In this document: piece by piece, positions 36,461-45,163 of the stretch
Numbering within the stretch: the stretch's first letter is position 1
Layout: the number at the start of each line of letters is the position of its first letter
Origin: Cohaesibacter intestini
GTDB lineage: Bacteria > Pseudomonadota > Alphaproteobacteria > Rhizobiales > Cohaesibacteraceae
DNA: 64,000 nucleotides
Reading direction: 5' to 3'
Assembly: GCF_003324485.1 (NCBI RefSeq)
Contig: NZ_QODK01000005.1
Span: 62,001 to 126,000, forward strand
Program-made: the position numbers and the translations under genes
Notes under the pieces: generated by a model
Told to the model about the DNA's origin: nothing
The model's database searches: none
Seen by the model: the letters and a program-made list of their open reading frames with translations, nothing else

Positions 36461-36488
36461 GAAAGTCCGCACTTCGGTGCGGGCTTTC
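36461..36488 (+). other. Intercistronic hairpin after the sugar-binding protein gene
   Basis: GAAAGTCCGCAC (36461-36472) and GTGCGGGCTTTC (36477-36488) pair over 12 positions with one wobble around a stable TTCG tetraloop. It lies between the binding-protein and first permease genes, where such stem-loops commonly set a high ratio of receptor to permease. Confidence 0.75.
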
Positions 36489-36511
36489 GGCTTATCCGAA
36501 GGGAGGATTGG

Positions 36512-37582
36512 ATGGCATCGAAATTGACTCGGTCCAACCGGGCAGGATGGGCCTTTGCGCTTCCGGCCTTCACACTGCTGTTCCTGTTTATCATCTTGCC
36601 GTTTTTCTTTGCATTTTGGTTTTCATTGACCAATCAGCGCCTGATCTCGCCAAACCCCACTGAATTTGTCGGCTTGCAGAATTACGAAAATCTGCTGGGC
36701 GTCGCCATCGTCACGCTCAAGCCAGACCGCGATGAAAACAATCAGATCATTCGCGATCGCGATGGTGAAATCTCCTATCCACGCGTCCGAACGATCACAC
36801 GAAGCCCCGACTTTCCGCAATATAAGGGCATGCGCGAATGGTTCCGATGGCAGTCGGGAGACGAAGCGAAGGTGGTGGTCGCCAAAGATGTGGTCTTCAT
36901 GAAAGCCCTCGTCAACACCATGCTCTTTGTCTTGATCATTGCCCCGTTGCAAGGGGGTGGTGCCTTGGGTCTGGCACTGCTGATCAATCAGAAGCTGCGC
37001 GGCATCAATGCCTTTCGCACCATCTATTTCATGCCGGTGGTCATATCGATTGTGGTCATCTCCTTGTTGTGGCGCTTCATCTATGACGGTGATGACGGGC
37101 TGCTCAACAACATCGTCTCAGCACTGACATTTGGAGCCTTCGAACCCGTTGACTGGCTGGGCAACAAGGACACGGCACTCGGTTCGATCATCGTCATGTC
37201 GGCCTGGCAGGCCATGGGTTTTCACATGGTGATCTGGCTATCTGGCCTCCAGACGATCCCGGCAACATTGTATGAAGTAGCGGCCATTGAAGGGTCGTCA
37301 CGCTGGCAAACCTTCCGCTATGTGACATGGCCGGGCCTGAGAAACACGGCAGTTCTGGTGCTGATTGTCATCACCATGCAAGCCTTTGCCCTTTTCTCGC
37401 AGATTGACGTGATGACCAAAGGCGGGCCGCTCGATTCCACCCAGACACTGGTATTCCAGGCAGTTCAGCGCGGCTATGGCAAGCAGGATATTTCCGGAGG
37501 CTCGGTGATCTCGGTGATCCTGTTCTTCATTGTCCTGACGATTTCGCTGATTCAGCGCTATCTTACGAGGGAGAAACGATAA
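36512..37582 (+). CDS. ABC sugar transporter permease (MalF-like)
   Basis: This is a 356-residue inner-membrane permease of the CUT1 class. The first helix is near residues 12-36 (GWAFALPAFTLLFLFIILPFFFAFWF). A long hydrophilic segment of about 100 residues follows before helix two (VNTMLFVLIIAPLQGGGALG), so the periplasmic loop is larger than in most CUT1 permeases of this size and contains many charged residues. The cytoplasmic EAA loop reads LYEVAAIEGSSRWQTFRYVTWPGL. GGGAGGA precedes the ATG, and the stop overlaps the next gene by one base. Confidence 0.92.
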   Translation: MASKLTRSNRAGWAFALPAFTLLFLFIILPFFFAFWFSLTNQRLISPNPTEFVGLQNYENLLGVAIVTLKPDRDENNQIIRDRDGEISYPRVRTITRSPDFPQYKGMREWFRWQSGDEAKVVVAKDVVFMKALVNTMLFVLIIAPLQGGGALGLALLINQKLRGINAFRTIYFMPVVISIVVISLLWRFIYDGDDGLLNNIVSALTFGAFEPVDWLGNKDTALGSIIVMSAWQAMGFHMVIWLSGLQTIPATLYEVAAIEGSSRWQTFRYVTWPGLRNTAVLVLIVITMQAFALFSQIDVMTKGGPLDSTQTLVFQAVQRGYGKQDISGGSVISVILFFIVLTISLIQRYLTREKR

Positions 37583-38463
37583 TGGCTTTGGTCTCCGGGC
37601 AAAATCACGGTCTGCGCTTGCTGTCTCGCTATCTCGTTCTGGCACTGGTGGCGATGGTGTTCCTGTTCCCTCTGCTGTTCATGGTGGTTTCCTCCTTCAA
37701 ACCAGATGGGCAACTGCTTGCCGACACGAGCTCGTTCAGGGCCTTTCTGCCGGTTGGCGACATCAGCCTTGATAACTATGCCGCAGCCTTCCAAAGAGCC
37801 CCCATCGGTCAGTTCATGTTGAACTCGATGTTCGTCACCATCGTGACGGTCATAGGTTCAATCGCGATCTGTTCGGTTGCCGCTTTCTCGTTTGTTTTCC
37901 TCAACTGGACAGGCCGCAATATACTGTTGACCATCATACTGGCCACCCTGATCATTCCGTTTGAAACCATCGCGGTTCCTCTTCTGCTGATCGTTTCAAA
38001 GCTTCCGTGGATGGGCTTCGAAGGCATGGAATGGGGCTGGCTCAACACATATCGGGTTCAAATCATTCCGTGGATTGTTGATGCGCTGACCATTTTCCTG
38101 TTCGTTCAGTATTTCAAGGATCTGCCGCGCGAGCTGATTGAAGCGGCCCGTGTGGAAGGTGCCAGCTGGCTATCGATTTACCGTCGGGTGGTCATGCCCT
38201 TATCCGGTCCTGTTCTGGCAACGGCAGCCATTCTCAAGTCGCTCAAAATGTATAACGAGCAATATCTCTGGCCTTTGATCGTGGTGCAGGATGAAGCGCA
38301 CAGACCGATCATGGTGGGGCTTGGCTATTTCTTCCAGCTCGATGTCGCTTGGGGCGAGCTGATGGCCTATCTGACGCTGATTTCAGTGCCCGTCCTCGCC
38401 TTTTACCTTCTCATGCAAAGAGCCTTTATCGCGTCAATCGCGTCAACCGGCGTCAAAGGATAG
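37582..38463 (+). CDS. ABC sugar transporter permease (MalG-like)
   Basis: This is a 293-residue second CUT1 permease with about six helices. The N-terminus LLSRYLVLALVAMVFLFPLLFMVVSSFKP is typical of MalG-type subunits, and the EAA loop ELIEAARVEGASWLSIYRRVVMPLSGPV is intact for contact with the ATPase. Its start overlaps the previous stop (TAATG), and the glycosidase follows six bases later. With the other permease it forms the channel. Confidence 0.93.
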   Translation: MALVSGQNHGLRLLSRYLVLALVAMVFLFPLLFMVVSSFKPDGQLLADTSSFRAFLPVGDISLDNYAAAFQRAPIGQFMLNSMFVTIVTVIGSIAICSVAAFSFVFLNWTGRNILLTIILATLIIPFETIAVPLLLIVSKLPWMGFEGMEWGWLNTYRVQIIPWIVDALTIFLFVQYFKDLPRELIEAARVEGASWLSIYRRVVMPLSGPVLATAAILKSLKMYNEQYLWPLIVVQDEAHRPIMVGLGYFFQLDVAWGELMAYLTLISVPVLAFYLLMQRAFIASIASTGVKG

Positions 38464-38469
38464 CTAACA

Positions 38470-39456
38470 ATGGTGATCGCACTCAAGGATCAGTGGATTT
38501 GGGACAGCTGGTATGCCCATGACGGGGCGCTTTGGCATGGCTATTTCCTCAAGGCCGACAAATCCCTCAAAGATCCCGATCTCAGACACTTCAACGTTTC
38601 TCAAGGCCATGCGACAAGCACGGACCTGATCAACTGGACCCATCTGGGCACGTGCTTTGCGCCAGCGCAGGAGCCAGCCTTCGATGACAAGACCACATGG
38701 ACCGGATCGGTTGTAAAGGGGCCTGACGGCCTGTGGCACCTTTTCTATACCGGCACCAGCCAAGCGGAAAAGGCGCTCTATCAGCGCATTGGCCATGCCA
38801 CCTCGACCGACATGCACAATTGGCAGCGCGTCAGCACCGAGGCCTGCCTTGATCTGGTTGGTGCAGCCGCCCGCCACTATGAAACAGACCATATGATCGG
38901 CCATTGGCACGATCGGGCAATGCGCGATCCATGGGTCATGCCTGACCCGCAAGGCAACGGCTGGCTGATGTATTTTACAGCCCGTGGGTCAGATATCGAG
39001 GAGGCCAACGCTGCGGGTGCCATTGGCTTTGCCATGTCAGAGGACCTTTATCACTGGACCCTGCAGCCACCGGTCTTCGTCGGCGACTTTGGTCAGTTGG
39101 AAGTCCCTCAAATATTTGAGGTCAACGGCCGTTGGTATTGTCTCTTTTGCACATCGGCAGAGCATTGGTCGCAAAGCAGGATCAGCAAAACCGGGATGAC
39201 GCCTGTGACCGGCAACCATTACCTGATTGCCGATGATCCAAGAGGCCCCTGGCGCATGGCCCCCGGCTTTTTGGACGGCGGGCTGCCCTGTCGCCGCTAT
39301 GCCGCGCGTATTTTGAAGACAGACAATGGACTGGTCATTTTGGGATTTGACGACAATGGCCGCGAGGACTTTGTCGGCGAAATCAGAGCCCCTGAACCGG
39401 TCCTGATTGATGAGGAAGGCTATTTGCAATTGGCCAAAAACGGGGAGGCCGTGTGA
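38470..39456 (+). CDS. Cytoplasmic glycoside hydrolase, GH32/GH68 (clan GH-J)-like
   Basis: This is a 328-residue protein with a five-bladed-propeller glycosidase pattern. WIWDSWYAHDGALWHGYF at residues 9-26 places an Asp as candidate nucleophile, RDPWV near 152 matches the RDP motif of GH32/GH68, and EVPQIF near 213 matches the conserved Glu of their EC-type motif as the acid/base. Repeats such as ATSTDLINWTHLG and SEDLYHWTLQ are typical blade strands. No signal peptide is seen, so it should act in the cytoplasm on an imported oligosaccharide such as a fructoside. It is shorter than usual GH32 enzymes and lacks the C-terminal sandwich. GH43 is a less likely alternative. Confidence 0.75.
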   Translation: MVIALKDQWIWDSWYAHDGALWHGYFLKADKSLKDPDLRHFNVSQGHATSTDLINWTHLGTCFAPAQEPAFDDKTTWTGSVVKGPDGLWHLFYTGTSQAEKALYQRIGHATSTDMHNWQRVSTEACLDLVGAAARHYETDHMIGHWHDRAMRDPWVMPDPQGNGWLMYFTARGSDIEEANAAGAIGFAMSEDLYHWTLQPPVFVGDFGQLEVPQIFEVNGRWYCLFCTSAEHWSQSRISKTGMTPVTGNHYLIADDPRGPWRMAPGFLDGGLPCRRYAARILKTDNGLVILGFDDNGREDFVGEIRAPEPVLIDEEGYLQLAKNGEAV

Positions 39457-40523
39457 TGGCGAAGGTGGTTCTGAAAGACATTCACAAAACATTCGGCAAC
39501 GTGGACGTCATCAAAGGGGTGGATATCACGATAGAAGACGGTGAGTTTGTTGTCTTTGTCGGACCGTCCGGATGTGGCAAGTCGACCCTGCTCAGGATGA
39601 TTGCCGGGTTGGAGGATGTAACCTCTGGCACTCTGGAAATTGGCGGCAAAATCGTCAATGAAGCGCCGCCCAAGGAACGAGGCATCGCGATGGTGTTTCA
39701 AAGCTACGCCATATTTCCGCACATGTCGGTGCGCGAAAATATGGCCTTCGGACTGACGATCGCAGGCGCTTCGAAAGAGGAAAAGGCGCGCAAGGTCGCC
39801 GAAGCGGCGCGCATTCTGCAAATGGAAGATTTGCTGGATCGCAAACCCAGTCAGTTGTCCGGTGGCCAAAGGCAGCGCGTCGCAATCGGACGTGCCATCA
39901 CCCGCAACCCATCGGTGTTTCTGTTCGATGAACCGCTCTCCAACTTGGACGCGGCCTTGCGGATGGATATGCGCATGGAAATCGGCCAGTTGCACAATCA
40001 GCTCGACGCGACCATGATCTATGTGACCCACGACCAAGTGGAAGCCATGACACTGGCCGACAAGATTGTTGTGTTGAAGGATGGCAAGGTCATGCAGATC
40101 GGCGCCCCGATGGAGCTGTATCACAATCCCGCCAACAAATTCGTGGCCGGATTTCTTGGGGCCCCTTCGATGAATTTCATCGACGTGGATGTCCATGATC
40201 TTGATGAACAAACTGCGATAGTCGGCAACGAATCCGTAGAACCGGTCCGGGTCGAAACCAAAGGGCGTATGTTCGCCAAGGGCGGCAAGGCGATATTGGG
40301 CATTCGGCCCCAATATCTCAAACAGGCGCAAGAGACGGCCGGCCTATTGCATGGCAGTGTCACGTTGACGGAACGCCTGGGAACGGAAACCGTGGTCGAC
40401 CTGTCGCTGGCCGATGGAAGCAAGATGATCGCCTCATTTGACGAAGATCTCGTTTTGCAGCCAAACGCCCGGATCGATCTCACCTTTGATCCGAAGCAAG
40501 CCCATCTGTTCGCCCCTGAATGA
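39456..40523 (+). CDS. ABC sugar transporter ATP-binding protein (MalK/UgpC-like)
   Basis: This is a 355-residue ATPase of the CUT1 class. Walker A GPSGCGKST is near residues 37-45, the signature LSGGQRQRVAIGRAI near 134, Walker B VFLFDEPLSNLDA near 154, and the switch histidine in IYVTHDQVEAMTLADK. A C-terminal OB-fold regulatory domain (LGIRPQYL, TVTLTERLGTETVVDL-type strands) completes it. The ATG at 39456 overlaps the glycosidase stop (TGATG). It ends the operon; a short hairpin at 40525-40541 follows. Confidence 0.94.
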   Translation: MAKVVLKDIHKTFGNVDVIKGVDITIEDGEFVVFVGPSGCGKSTLLRMIAGLEDVTSGTLEIGGKIVNEAPPKERGIAMVFQSYAIFPHMSVRENMAFGLTIAGASKEEKARKVAEAARILQMEDLLDRKPSQLSGGQRQRVAIGRAITRNPSVFLFDEPLSNLDAALRMDMRMEIGQLHNQLDATMIYVTHDQVEAMTLADKIVVLKDGKVMQIGAPMELYHNPANKFVAGFLGAPSMNFIDVDVHDLDEQTAIVGNESVEPVRVETKGRMFAKGGKAILGIRPQYLKQAQETAGLLHGSVTLTERLGTETVVDLSLADGSKMIASFDEDLVLQPNARIDLTFDPKQAHLFAPE

Positions 40524-40524
40524 A

Positions 40525-40541
40525 GCGGACAGACAGTCCGC
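40525..40541 (+). terminator. Short hairpin after the sugar ABC operon
   Basis: GCGGAC (40525-40530) and GTCCGC (40536-40541) form a 6-bp stem with a 5-base loop directly after the ATPase stop. There is no T-tract, so it is only a possible terminator. Confidence 0.4.
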
Positions 40542-40624
40542 CTCCAATCAGAAGACCAGTCACTTAGTGCAGAGCCAAGCACAGGCGGGGCTTGAGAAAC
40601 CCGCTAGACATCCCTGCTCCCCCG

Positions 40625-41119
40625 TCAGATTTTCTTTGCCATGGAATAGTCCGTGATCTCAAACCCCAGAGATTGATAAAGAGCGAGGGCCCGCTCATTG
40701 AAAGCGAACACATGCAAGGCGATTGTATCGATCCCCAGCCGGGACACTTCGCGCTCCAAGGCCTGCATCGTGGCACGCCCATAGCCTTTGCCCTGATGTT
40801 GATCATCGATCTGTATATCGTAGAGAAAAGCCGATCGCTGTTCAAAATCGGTTTTGACGGCAAACCAGATTGATCCGACTTTTGCACCCTGCTCGTTGAT
40901 CACTTCAAAGAAATGGTGATCGGGTGTGTCCACTCCTTCAGACAGATAATGCGACATGCTTGATTTGGCAAAAGCGCGCGCAGCGTCGAGCGTGCAGCCA
41001 AAGGTCTTCTGCTTGTCTTTGGCATACTCTTCGGTGCAGATGTCAAACCAGCTTTGAAAGCGGCTGGCCGCCATGGGAGACAAGGAGACATCGATGGTGG
41101 TGGTGCGCGCTTGGGACAT
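40625..41119 (-). CDS. GNAT-family N-acetyltransferase
   Basis: This is a 164-residue GNAT acetyltransferase. The acetyl-CoA-binding motif DIQIDDQHQGKGYGRATMQAL (Q/RxxGxG/A as QGKGYG) lies near residues 103-123, followed by LHVFAFNERALALYQSLGFEITDY, the usual GNAT C-terminal strand and helix. The ATG at 41119 (MSQARTTTIDV) gives a normal length; the frame opens at 41173. It is convergent with the sugar operon and has no obvious partner. The acceptor (small amine or protein) cannot be told. Confidence 0.85.
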   Translation of the reverse strand: MSQARTTTIDVSLSPMAASRFQSWFDICTEEYAKDKQKTFGCTLDAARAFAKSSMSHYLSEGVDTPDHHFFEVINEQGAKVGSIWFAVKTDFEQRSAFLYDIQIDDQHQGKGYGRATMQALEREVSRLGIDTIALHVFAFNERALALYQSLGFEITDYSMAKKI

Positions 41120-41290
41120 GGGAAACGTTCTTTCTAACCGAGAGAAGGCGAGGATGGGCAATAGGCATGACAACCACGCGCATGATAGAAAATGTCAGCG
41201 ATGCCCGATAGGGACTGTCCCGACCTTTCGAAGATCGCAGACCATAGGCTAACCGCACCCGGCCGGATCGATAGGCCGTTGGGCGTCTGA

Positions 41291-42469
41291 CTATGCCGCA
41301 ATTTCAAACAGGCCCGCGGCACCTTGTCCACCACCAACACACATACTGACGACGCCATAGCGTGCGCCCCTGCGCTGGCCTTCCAGCAACAAGTGACCAG
41401 CCATCCGAGCCCCTGACATCCCGTAAGGATGGCCAATGGAGATGGCCCCGCCATTGACATTGAGCTTGTCACTGTCGATCCCGAGCGCATCGCGGCAATA
41501 GATGAGTTGCGAGGCAAAGGCCTCATTGATTTCCCAAAGATCGATATCATCGATTGTCAGGCCATTGCGTTCGAGCAATTTGGGAATGGCCAGCACCGGA
41601 CCAATCCCCATTTCATCCGGCGCGCAGCCCGAGACGGCAAACCCCTTGAAGGCTCCAAGCGGCTTCAAACCTCGCCTGTCAGCTTCTCCGGCCTCCATCA
41701 CCACCAGAGCGGAAGCCCCATCTGACAGTTGGCTGGCATTGCCTGCCGTGATGCATTTGTCCTCCCCCAGAACAGGGGTAAGCTTGGACAGCCCGTCCAG
41801 CGTCGTGGATGGTCGATTGCACTCATCCTGATCAAGGGTCACGGACTGTTCGATCATGTCGCCGGTCTCGCGGTTCTTGACCTGCTGGATCGTGCTGACA
41901 GGGACGATTTCGTCTGAAAACAGATTGGCCTTTTGTGCGGCTGCGGTCCGCATCTGGCTTTGCAGCGCATAGGCATCCTGCATCGCACGGGTGACACCAT
42001 AGCGCTCAGCGACAATCTCTGCGGTTTCAATCATCGAAAGATAATAAGCATCCGGGACATTGGGATCGCGGTATCTGTGGCTGTTCCAATGGGCGTTCTG
42101 AACCAGCGAAATACTGTCCAGCCCCCCAGCCATTGCGACATCCACCCCTTCATTCATAACCATATGAGCTGCAATGGCGATGGCATTCAGACCAGACGCA
42201 CATTGGCGGTCGATGGTCACTCCTGCGACGCTGTCAGGCAGCCCTGCGGCTTGCGCAATATGCCGGGCAACATTGATGCCCGTGCTTCCCTGCGTCAGGG
42301 CGGACCCCATCACCACATCCTCGACATCCTCGCCACGAACACTCGCACGATCCATCGCCCCCCTCACCGCATGGGCTGCCAAACCAGGCCCTTCAAGATT
42401 GTTGAATGCCCCGCGATAGGCCTTGCCAATCGGGGTGCGGGCGGTCGATACGATTACGGCTTGACGCAT
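41291..42469 (-). CDS. Acetyl-CoA acetyltransferase / 3-oxoacyl-CoA thiolase
   Basis: This is a 392-residue thiolase with all three catalytic residues: the nucleophile Cys90 in DRQCASGLNAI, His347 in SIGHPYGMSGA, and Cys377 in SMCVGGGQGAAG. It cleaves a 3-oxoacyl-CoA with free CoA to acetyl-CoA, or runs the reverse condensation. A ribosome binding site GGAGAGC precedes the ATG. It is the last gene of a minus-strand cluster with CoA transferase subunits, an aminotransferase and an amino-acid importer, so degradation is more likely than polymer synthesis; no phaB or phaC is nearby. Confidence 0.93.
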   Translation of the reverse strand: MRQAVIVSTARTPIGKAYRGAFNNLEGPGLAAHAVRGAMDRASVRGEDVEDVVMGSALTQGSTGINVARHIAQAAGLPDSVAGVTIDRQCASGLNAIAIAAHMVMNEGVDVAMAGGLDSISLVQNAHWNSHRYRDPNVPDAYYLSMIETAEIVAERYGVTRAMQDAYALQSQMRTAAAQKANLFSDEIVPVSTIQQVKNRETGDMIEQSVTLDQDECNRPSTTLDGLSKLTPVLGEDKCITAGNASQLSDGASALVVMEAGEADRRGLKPLGAFKGFAVSGCAPDEMGIGPVLAIPKLLERNGLTIDDIDLWEINEAFASQLIYCRDALGIDSDKLNVNGGAISIGHPYGMSGARMAGHLLLEGQRRGARYGVVSMCVGGGQGAAGLFEIAA

Positions 42470-42478
42470 AGTGCTCTC

Positions 42479-43771
42479 CTAAAGGGCTTCCAGACCACAC
42501 CAATTGGCAATGAACAGAGCCGTTGCCTTGGTGACCTTGTTGATGCTGTCGATGGACACCCGCTCATTAAAGCCATGAATGGCCTCGGCCTTCGGACCAT
42601 AGACAAGGGCGGGCATTTGCCCATACAAGCCAAAAAAGCGCGCATCCGTGGTTGCGGTGATGGCGAGCTTCTCCAGTGGCTTGCCCGTGACAGACTGGTG
42701 GGCTCCCTCCAGTGTGGCGATGCTTTGCCGGGCATTGTCGCTACCATCCTCGGACAAGGCATAACCTTCGGCAAGAAAGCCGTGATAGACAATACGCGGC
42801 TGGTTGTCCCGCAAGAAGGCATTGCTCTTGGCAGCTTCCTGCAACACGGCTTCGATCTCGGCCCGCATGTCATCGATGCTCTGGCCGGGAAAGATCCCCA
42901 TGCGCACGTCGAACACGCACCAGGCAGGCACAGAACTGGTCCAGTCCCCCCCGACGATCTTGCCAACATTGAGATTGAGCGGATGGTGGACATGAGCAAA
43001 ATCCGGGTGACGCAGATCCGGCCCGTTCCACTTGGCTTCCAACTTGTGCAGTGCCTCGATCAGCGGAATGGCCGCCTCGATTGCATTGGCCCCATCACCG
43101 GCATAGGCAACATGGGTGGGCAGCCCCTGCAAGTGAACCTGAAACCAGATGACACCGACCTGAGCGGTGACAAGGGCACAATCAAAGGGTTCGGGGATCA
43201 GGGCGGCATCCGCGCGATAGCCCCGTTGAAGACAGGCCAGAGCGCCGTTGCCAGTGCATTCTTCCTCCACCACGGATTGGTAAAAGACATCCCCGGCGGG
43301 TGCCAGTCCAATCGCCTTCAAGGCATCAAGGGCAAACAGATTGCTGACCAATCCGGCCTTCATGTCGCCAGCGCCCCGCCCATACATCCAGTCCCCATCG
43401 ACATGGGGGGCGAAGGGCGGCTGGTCCCACATGGTCAGCGGACCTTCGGGCACAACATCGATATGACCGTTGAGAATGAGGGACTTGCCGGTCTGCCGCC
43501 GACTGGTATGGCGACCAACCACATTGACGGCATCCTCATACTCCCCGATCACCGGCGAGAAGCCGGGCAGATGCCGGATGTCGGCTACATCGATCGTCCA
43601 GCGATCCACCTCCAACGACCGCGCCTCAAGAGCTTCAGCCATGAATGCCTGCGCCGATTGCTCCTGCCCCCGCGTCGAGGGATGAGAGACCAGTTCGGAC
43701 AGAAAGTCGAGTTGCTCGTCAAACGCTGCATCGACAGCGCCCAGCAAGCGAGATGTTAGCTCTTGATCCAT
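42479..43771 (-). CDS. M20-family amidohydrolase/deacylase (ArgE/DapE type)
   Basis: This is a 430-residue two-domain metallohydrolase of the ArgE/DapE/ACY1 family. Metal-binding and catalytic motifs are complete: LNGHIDVVPEG (HxD), YGRGAGDMKAG, VVEEECTGNG with the general-base Glu, and PEPFDCALV further on. A dimerisation domain fills the middle. The family removes acyl, carbamoyl or succinyl groups from the nitrogen of amino acids. GGGAGGT precedes the ATG. It lies between the thiolase (nine bases) and CoA transferase genes, suggesting that the locus acts on an N-acylated or ring-opened amino-acid derivative. Confidence 0.9.
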   Translation of the reverse strand: MDQELTSRLLGAVDAAFDEQLDFLSELVSHPSTRGQEQSAQAFMAEALEARSLEVDRWTIDVADIRHLPGFSPVIGEYEDAVNVVGRHTSRRQTGKSLILNGHIDVVPEGPLTMWDQPPFAPHVDGDWMYGRGAGDMKAGLVSNLFALDALKAIGLAPAGDVFYQSVVEEECTGNGALACLQRGYRADAALIPEPFDCALVTAQVGVIWFQVHLQGLPTHVAYAGDGANAIEAAIPLIEALHKLEAKWNGPDLRHPDFAHVHHPLNLNVGKIVGGDWTSSVPAWCVFDVRMGIFPGQSIDDMRAEIEAVLQEAAKSNAFLRDNQPRIVYHGFLAEGYALSEDGSDNARQSIATLEGAHQSVTGKPLEKLAITATTDARFFGLYGQMPALVYGPKAEAIHGFNERVSIDSINKVTKATALFIANWCGLEAL

Positions 43772-43830
43772 GGTACCTCCCGGTATCGCTTTGTATCTGA
43801 TGCGCTTCTAACCCGCGCGACCGGCAGCTG

Positions 43831-44490
43831 TCAGAAGGTTGGTATGTCGCCCTTGGGCAAAGCCAGTGGCGCACCGGTTGCCGCGATGATCATGCTGAGG
43901 TCTGCATCACGCGCCCGCTCGATCAGTCGGAAGCCCTGCTCCGTCACATCAATCACGGCCAGTTCGGTGAAAATCCGGGACACACAGCACCGGGCAGTCA
44001 AGGGAAGCGAGCACTGCTCCAGCAATTTTGGATTGCCCTTGCGATCCGTATGGGTGGTCAACACGATCACCCGCTTTGCCTTTTGCGCCAACTCGATCCC
44101 TCCTCCAGCACCGGGCGAGAATTTACCGGGGATCTTCCAGTTGGCGAGATCGCCATTTTGCGCCACTTCAAACGCGCCAAGCATCGTCAGATCCAGCCTG
44201 CCCGAGCGCACAATGGCAAAGGATGTGGCGCTGTCGAAAAAGGCGCTGCCCGGCACCGTCGAGACATAGGCTCCACCGGCATCAATCAGGTCCCTGTCCG
44301 CAGCATCCGCGCTCATTGTCGGGCCAATGCCCAGCAGACCATTTTCAGTATGCAGGGCGGTTTCCATGTCATCGGGCAAATGGTCAACCACCTTGGTAGG
44401 CAGGCCGATGCCCAGATTGACAAGCATGCCCGGCGTGATCTCGCGAGCCGCTCGGGAAATCATTCTGGTCTTAGCGTCTGACAACAGCAT
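43831..44490 (-). CDS. 3-oxoacid CoA-transferase, subunit B
   Basis: This is a 219-residue beta subunit of a family I CoA transferase. The catalytic glutamate lies in the conserved TENGLLGIGP segment near residue 51, and later motifs GAFEVAQNGDLANWKIPG and GGGIELAQKAKRVIVLT are standard. Together with subunit A it moves CoA from succinyl-CoA or acetyl-CoA onto a 3-oxoacid. The ATG at 44490 overlaps the end of subunit A by 20 bases with GAGGA close upstream; ATGs at 44499 and 44463 are possible. The product would be the substrate of the thiolase in the same cluster. Confidence 0.9.
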   Translation of the reverse strand: MLLSDAKTRMISRAAREITPGMLVNLGIGLPTKVVDHLPDDMETALHTENGLLGIGPTMSADAADRDLIDAGGAYVSTVPGSAFFDSATSFAIVRSGRLDLTMLGAFEVAQNGDLANWKIPGKFSPGAGGGIELAQKAKRVIVLTTHTDRKGNPKLLEQCSLPLTARCCVSRIFTELAVIDVTEQGFRLIERARDADLSMIIAATGAPLALPKGDIPTF

Positions 44491-45163
44491 ATTCCTCATG
44501 CAACAGCGAAATGGGGACGACGTGATCCACGAAGGCACCCGGCGTATGAACGGCATCCGCATCGATGCCCCCCACCGCGACACATTGATTGCTTTGCGCG
44601 ACCACACAATCCGCAGCCATCGCCATCAACGGATTGAAGTTACGGGCCGTTTTGGTGAAGCACAGATTGCCGAACACATCCGCACATTCCGCATGGACCA
44701 GTGCGATGTCGGCCCGCAAGGCCGTCTCGATCAGATAGTTTGCTCCATCCATCGCAACCACCTGTTTGCCATGCGCCAGATCCGTATCGATGGCGATGTC
44801 GGTCACAAAGCCTTTCAGGCCAGCCCCACCACACCTGATCCGTTCGGCCAGAATGCCCTGTGCACAGAATTCGACCTCGACATCGCCTCTATTCATCATG
44901 GCAATGGCGTTGGCATTGAGCCCCAGATGGGTGGTAATCAATCGGTCGACCTGCCCCGATGCCAACAGATGATCGATGCCCATCCCCTGTTCATTGGCGT
45001 CATTCTTGATGAGGGTAAGCCCCTTTTGACCTTGCCGCACCAGCTCGGCAATCAGATTGAACGGGGTGCCCGGCACCCCAAATCCCCCAACCATGATTGT
45101 CGCCCCATCAGACACCTTGCCAATGGCCGCCTCGATTGAGGCCCTTTTATCGCCAAGCCTCAT
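44471..45163 (-). CDS. 3-oxoacid CoA-transferase, subunit A
   Basis: This is a 230-residue alpha subunit of a family I CoA transferase. The CoA-binding glycine loop VGGFGVPGTPFNLI is at about residues 25-38, followed by LIKNDANEQGMGIDHLL and FVTDIAIDTDLAHGK. Both subunits are separate here, as in ScoAB, AtoDA and PcaIJ. Its ATG overlaps the aminotransferase stop (ATGA), so aminotransferase, A and B are coupled, linking transamination directly to CoA activation. The exact acid cannot be told; acetoacetate- and 3-oxoadipate-type enzymes look alike. Confidence 0.92.
   Translation of the reverse strand: MRLGDKRASIEAAIGKVSDGATIMVGGFGVPGTPFNLIAELVRQGQKGLTLIKNDANEQGMGIDHLLASGQVDRLITTHLGLNANAIAMMNRGDVEVEFCAQGILAERIRCGGAGLKGFVTDIAIDTDLAHGKQVVAMDGANYLIETALRADIALVHAECADVFGNLCFTKTARNFNPLMAMAADCVVAQSNQCVAVGGIDADAVHTPGAFVDHVVPISLLHEEYAVVRR

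Noticed and set aside
41933-43759. A 608-codon plus-strand frame opposite the thiolase and M20 genes
   Set aside because: It spans two real genes and their junction, lacks any family pattern and is explained by codon bias of the opposite strand.
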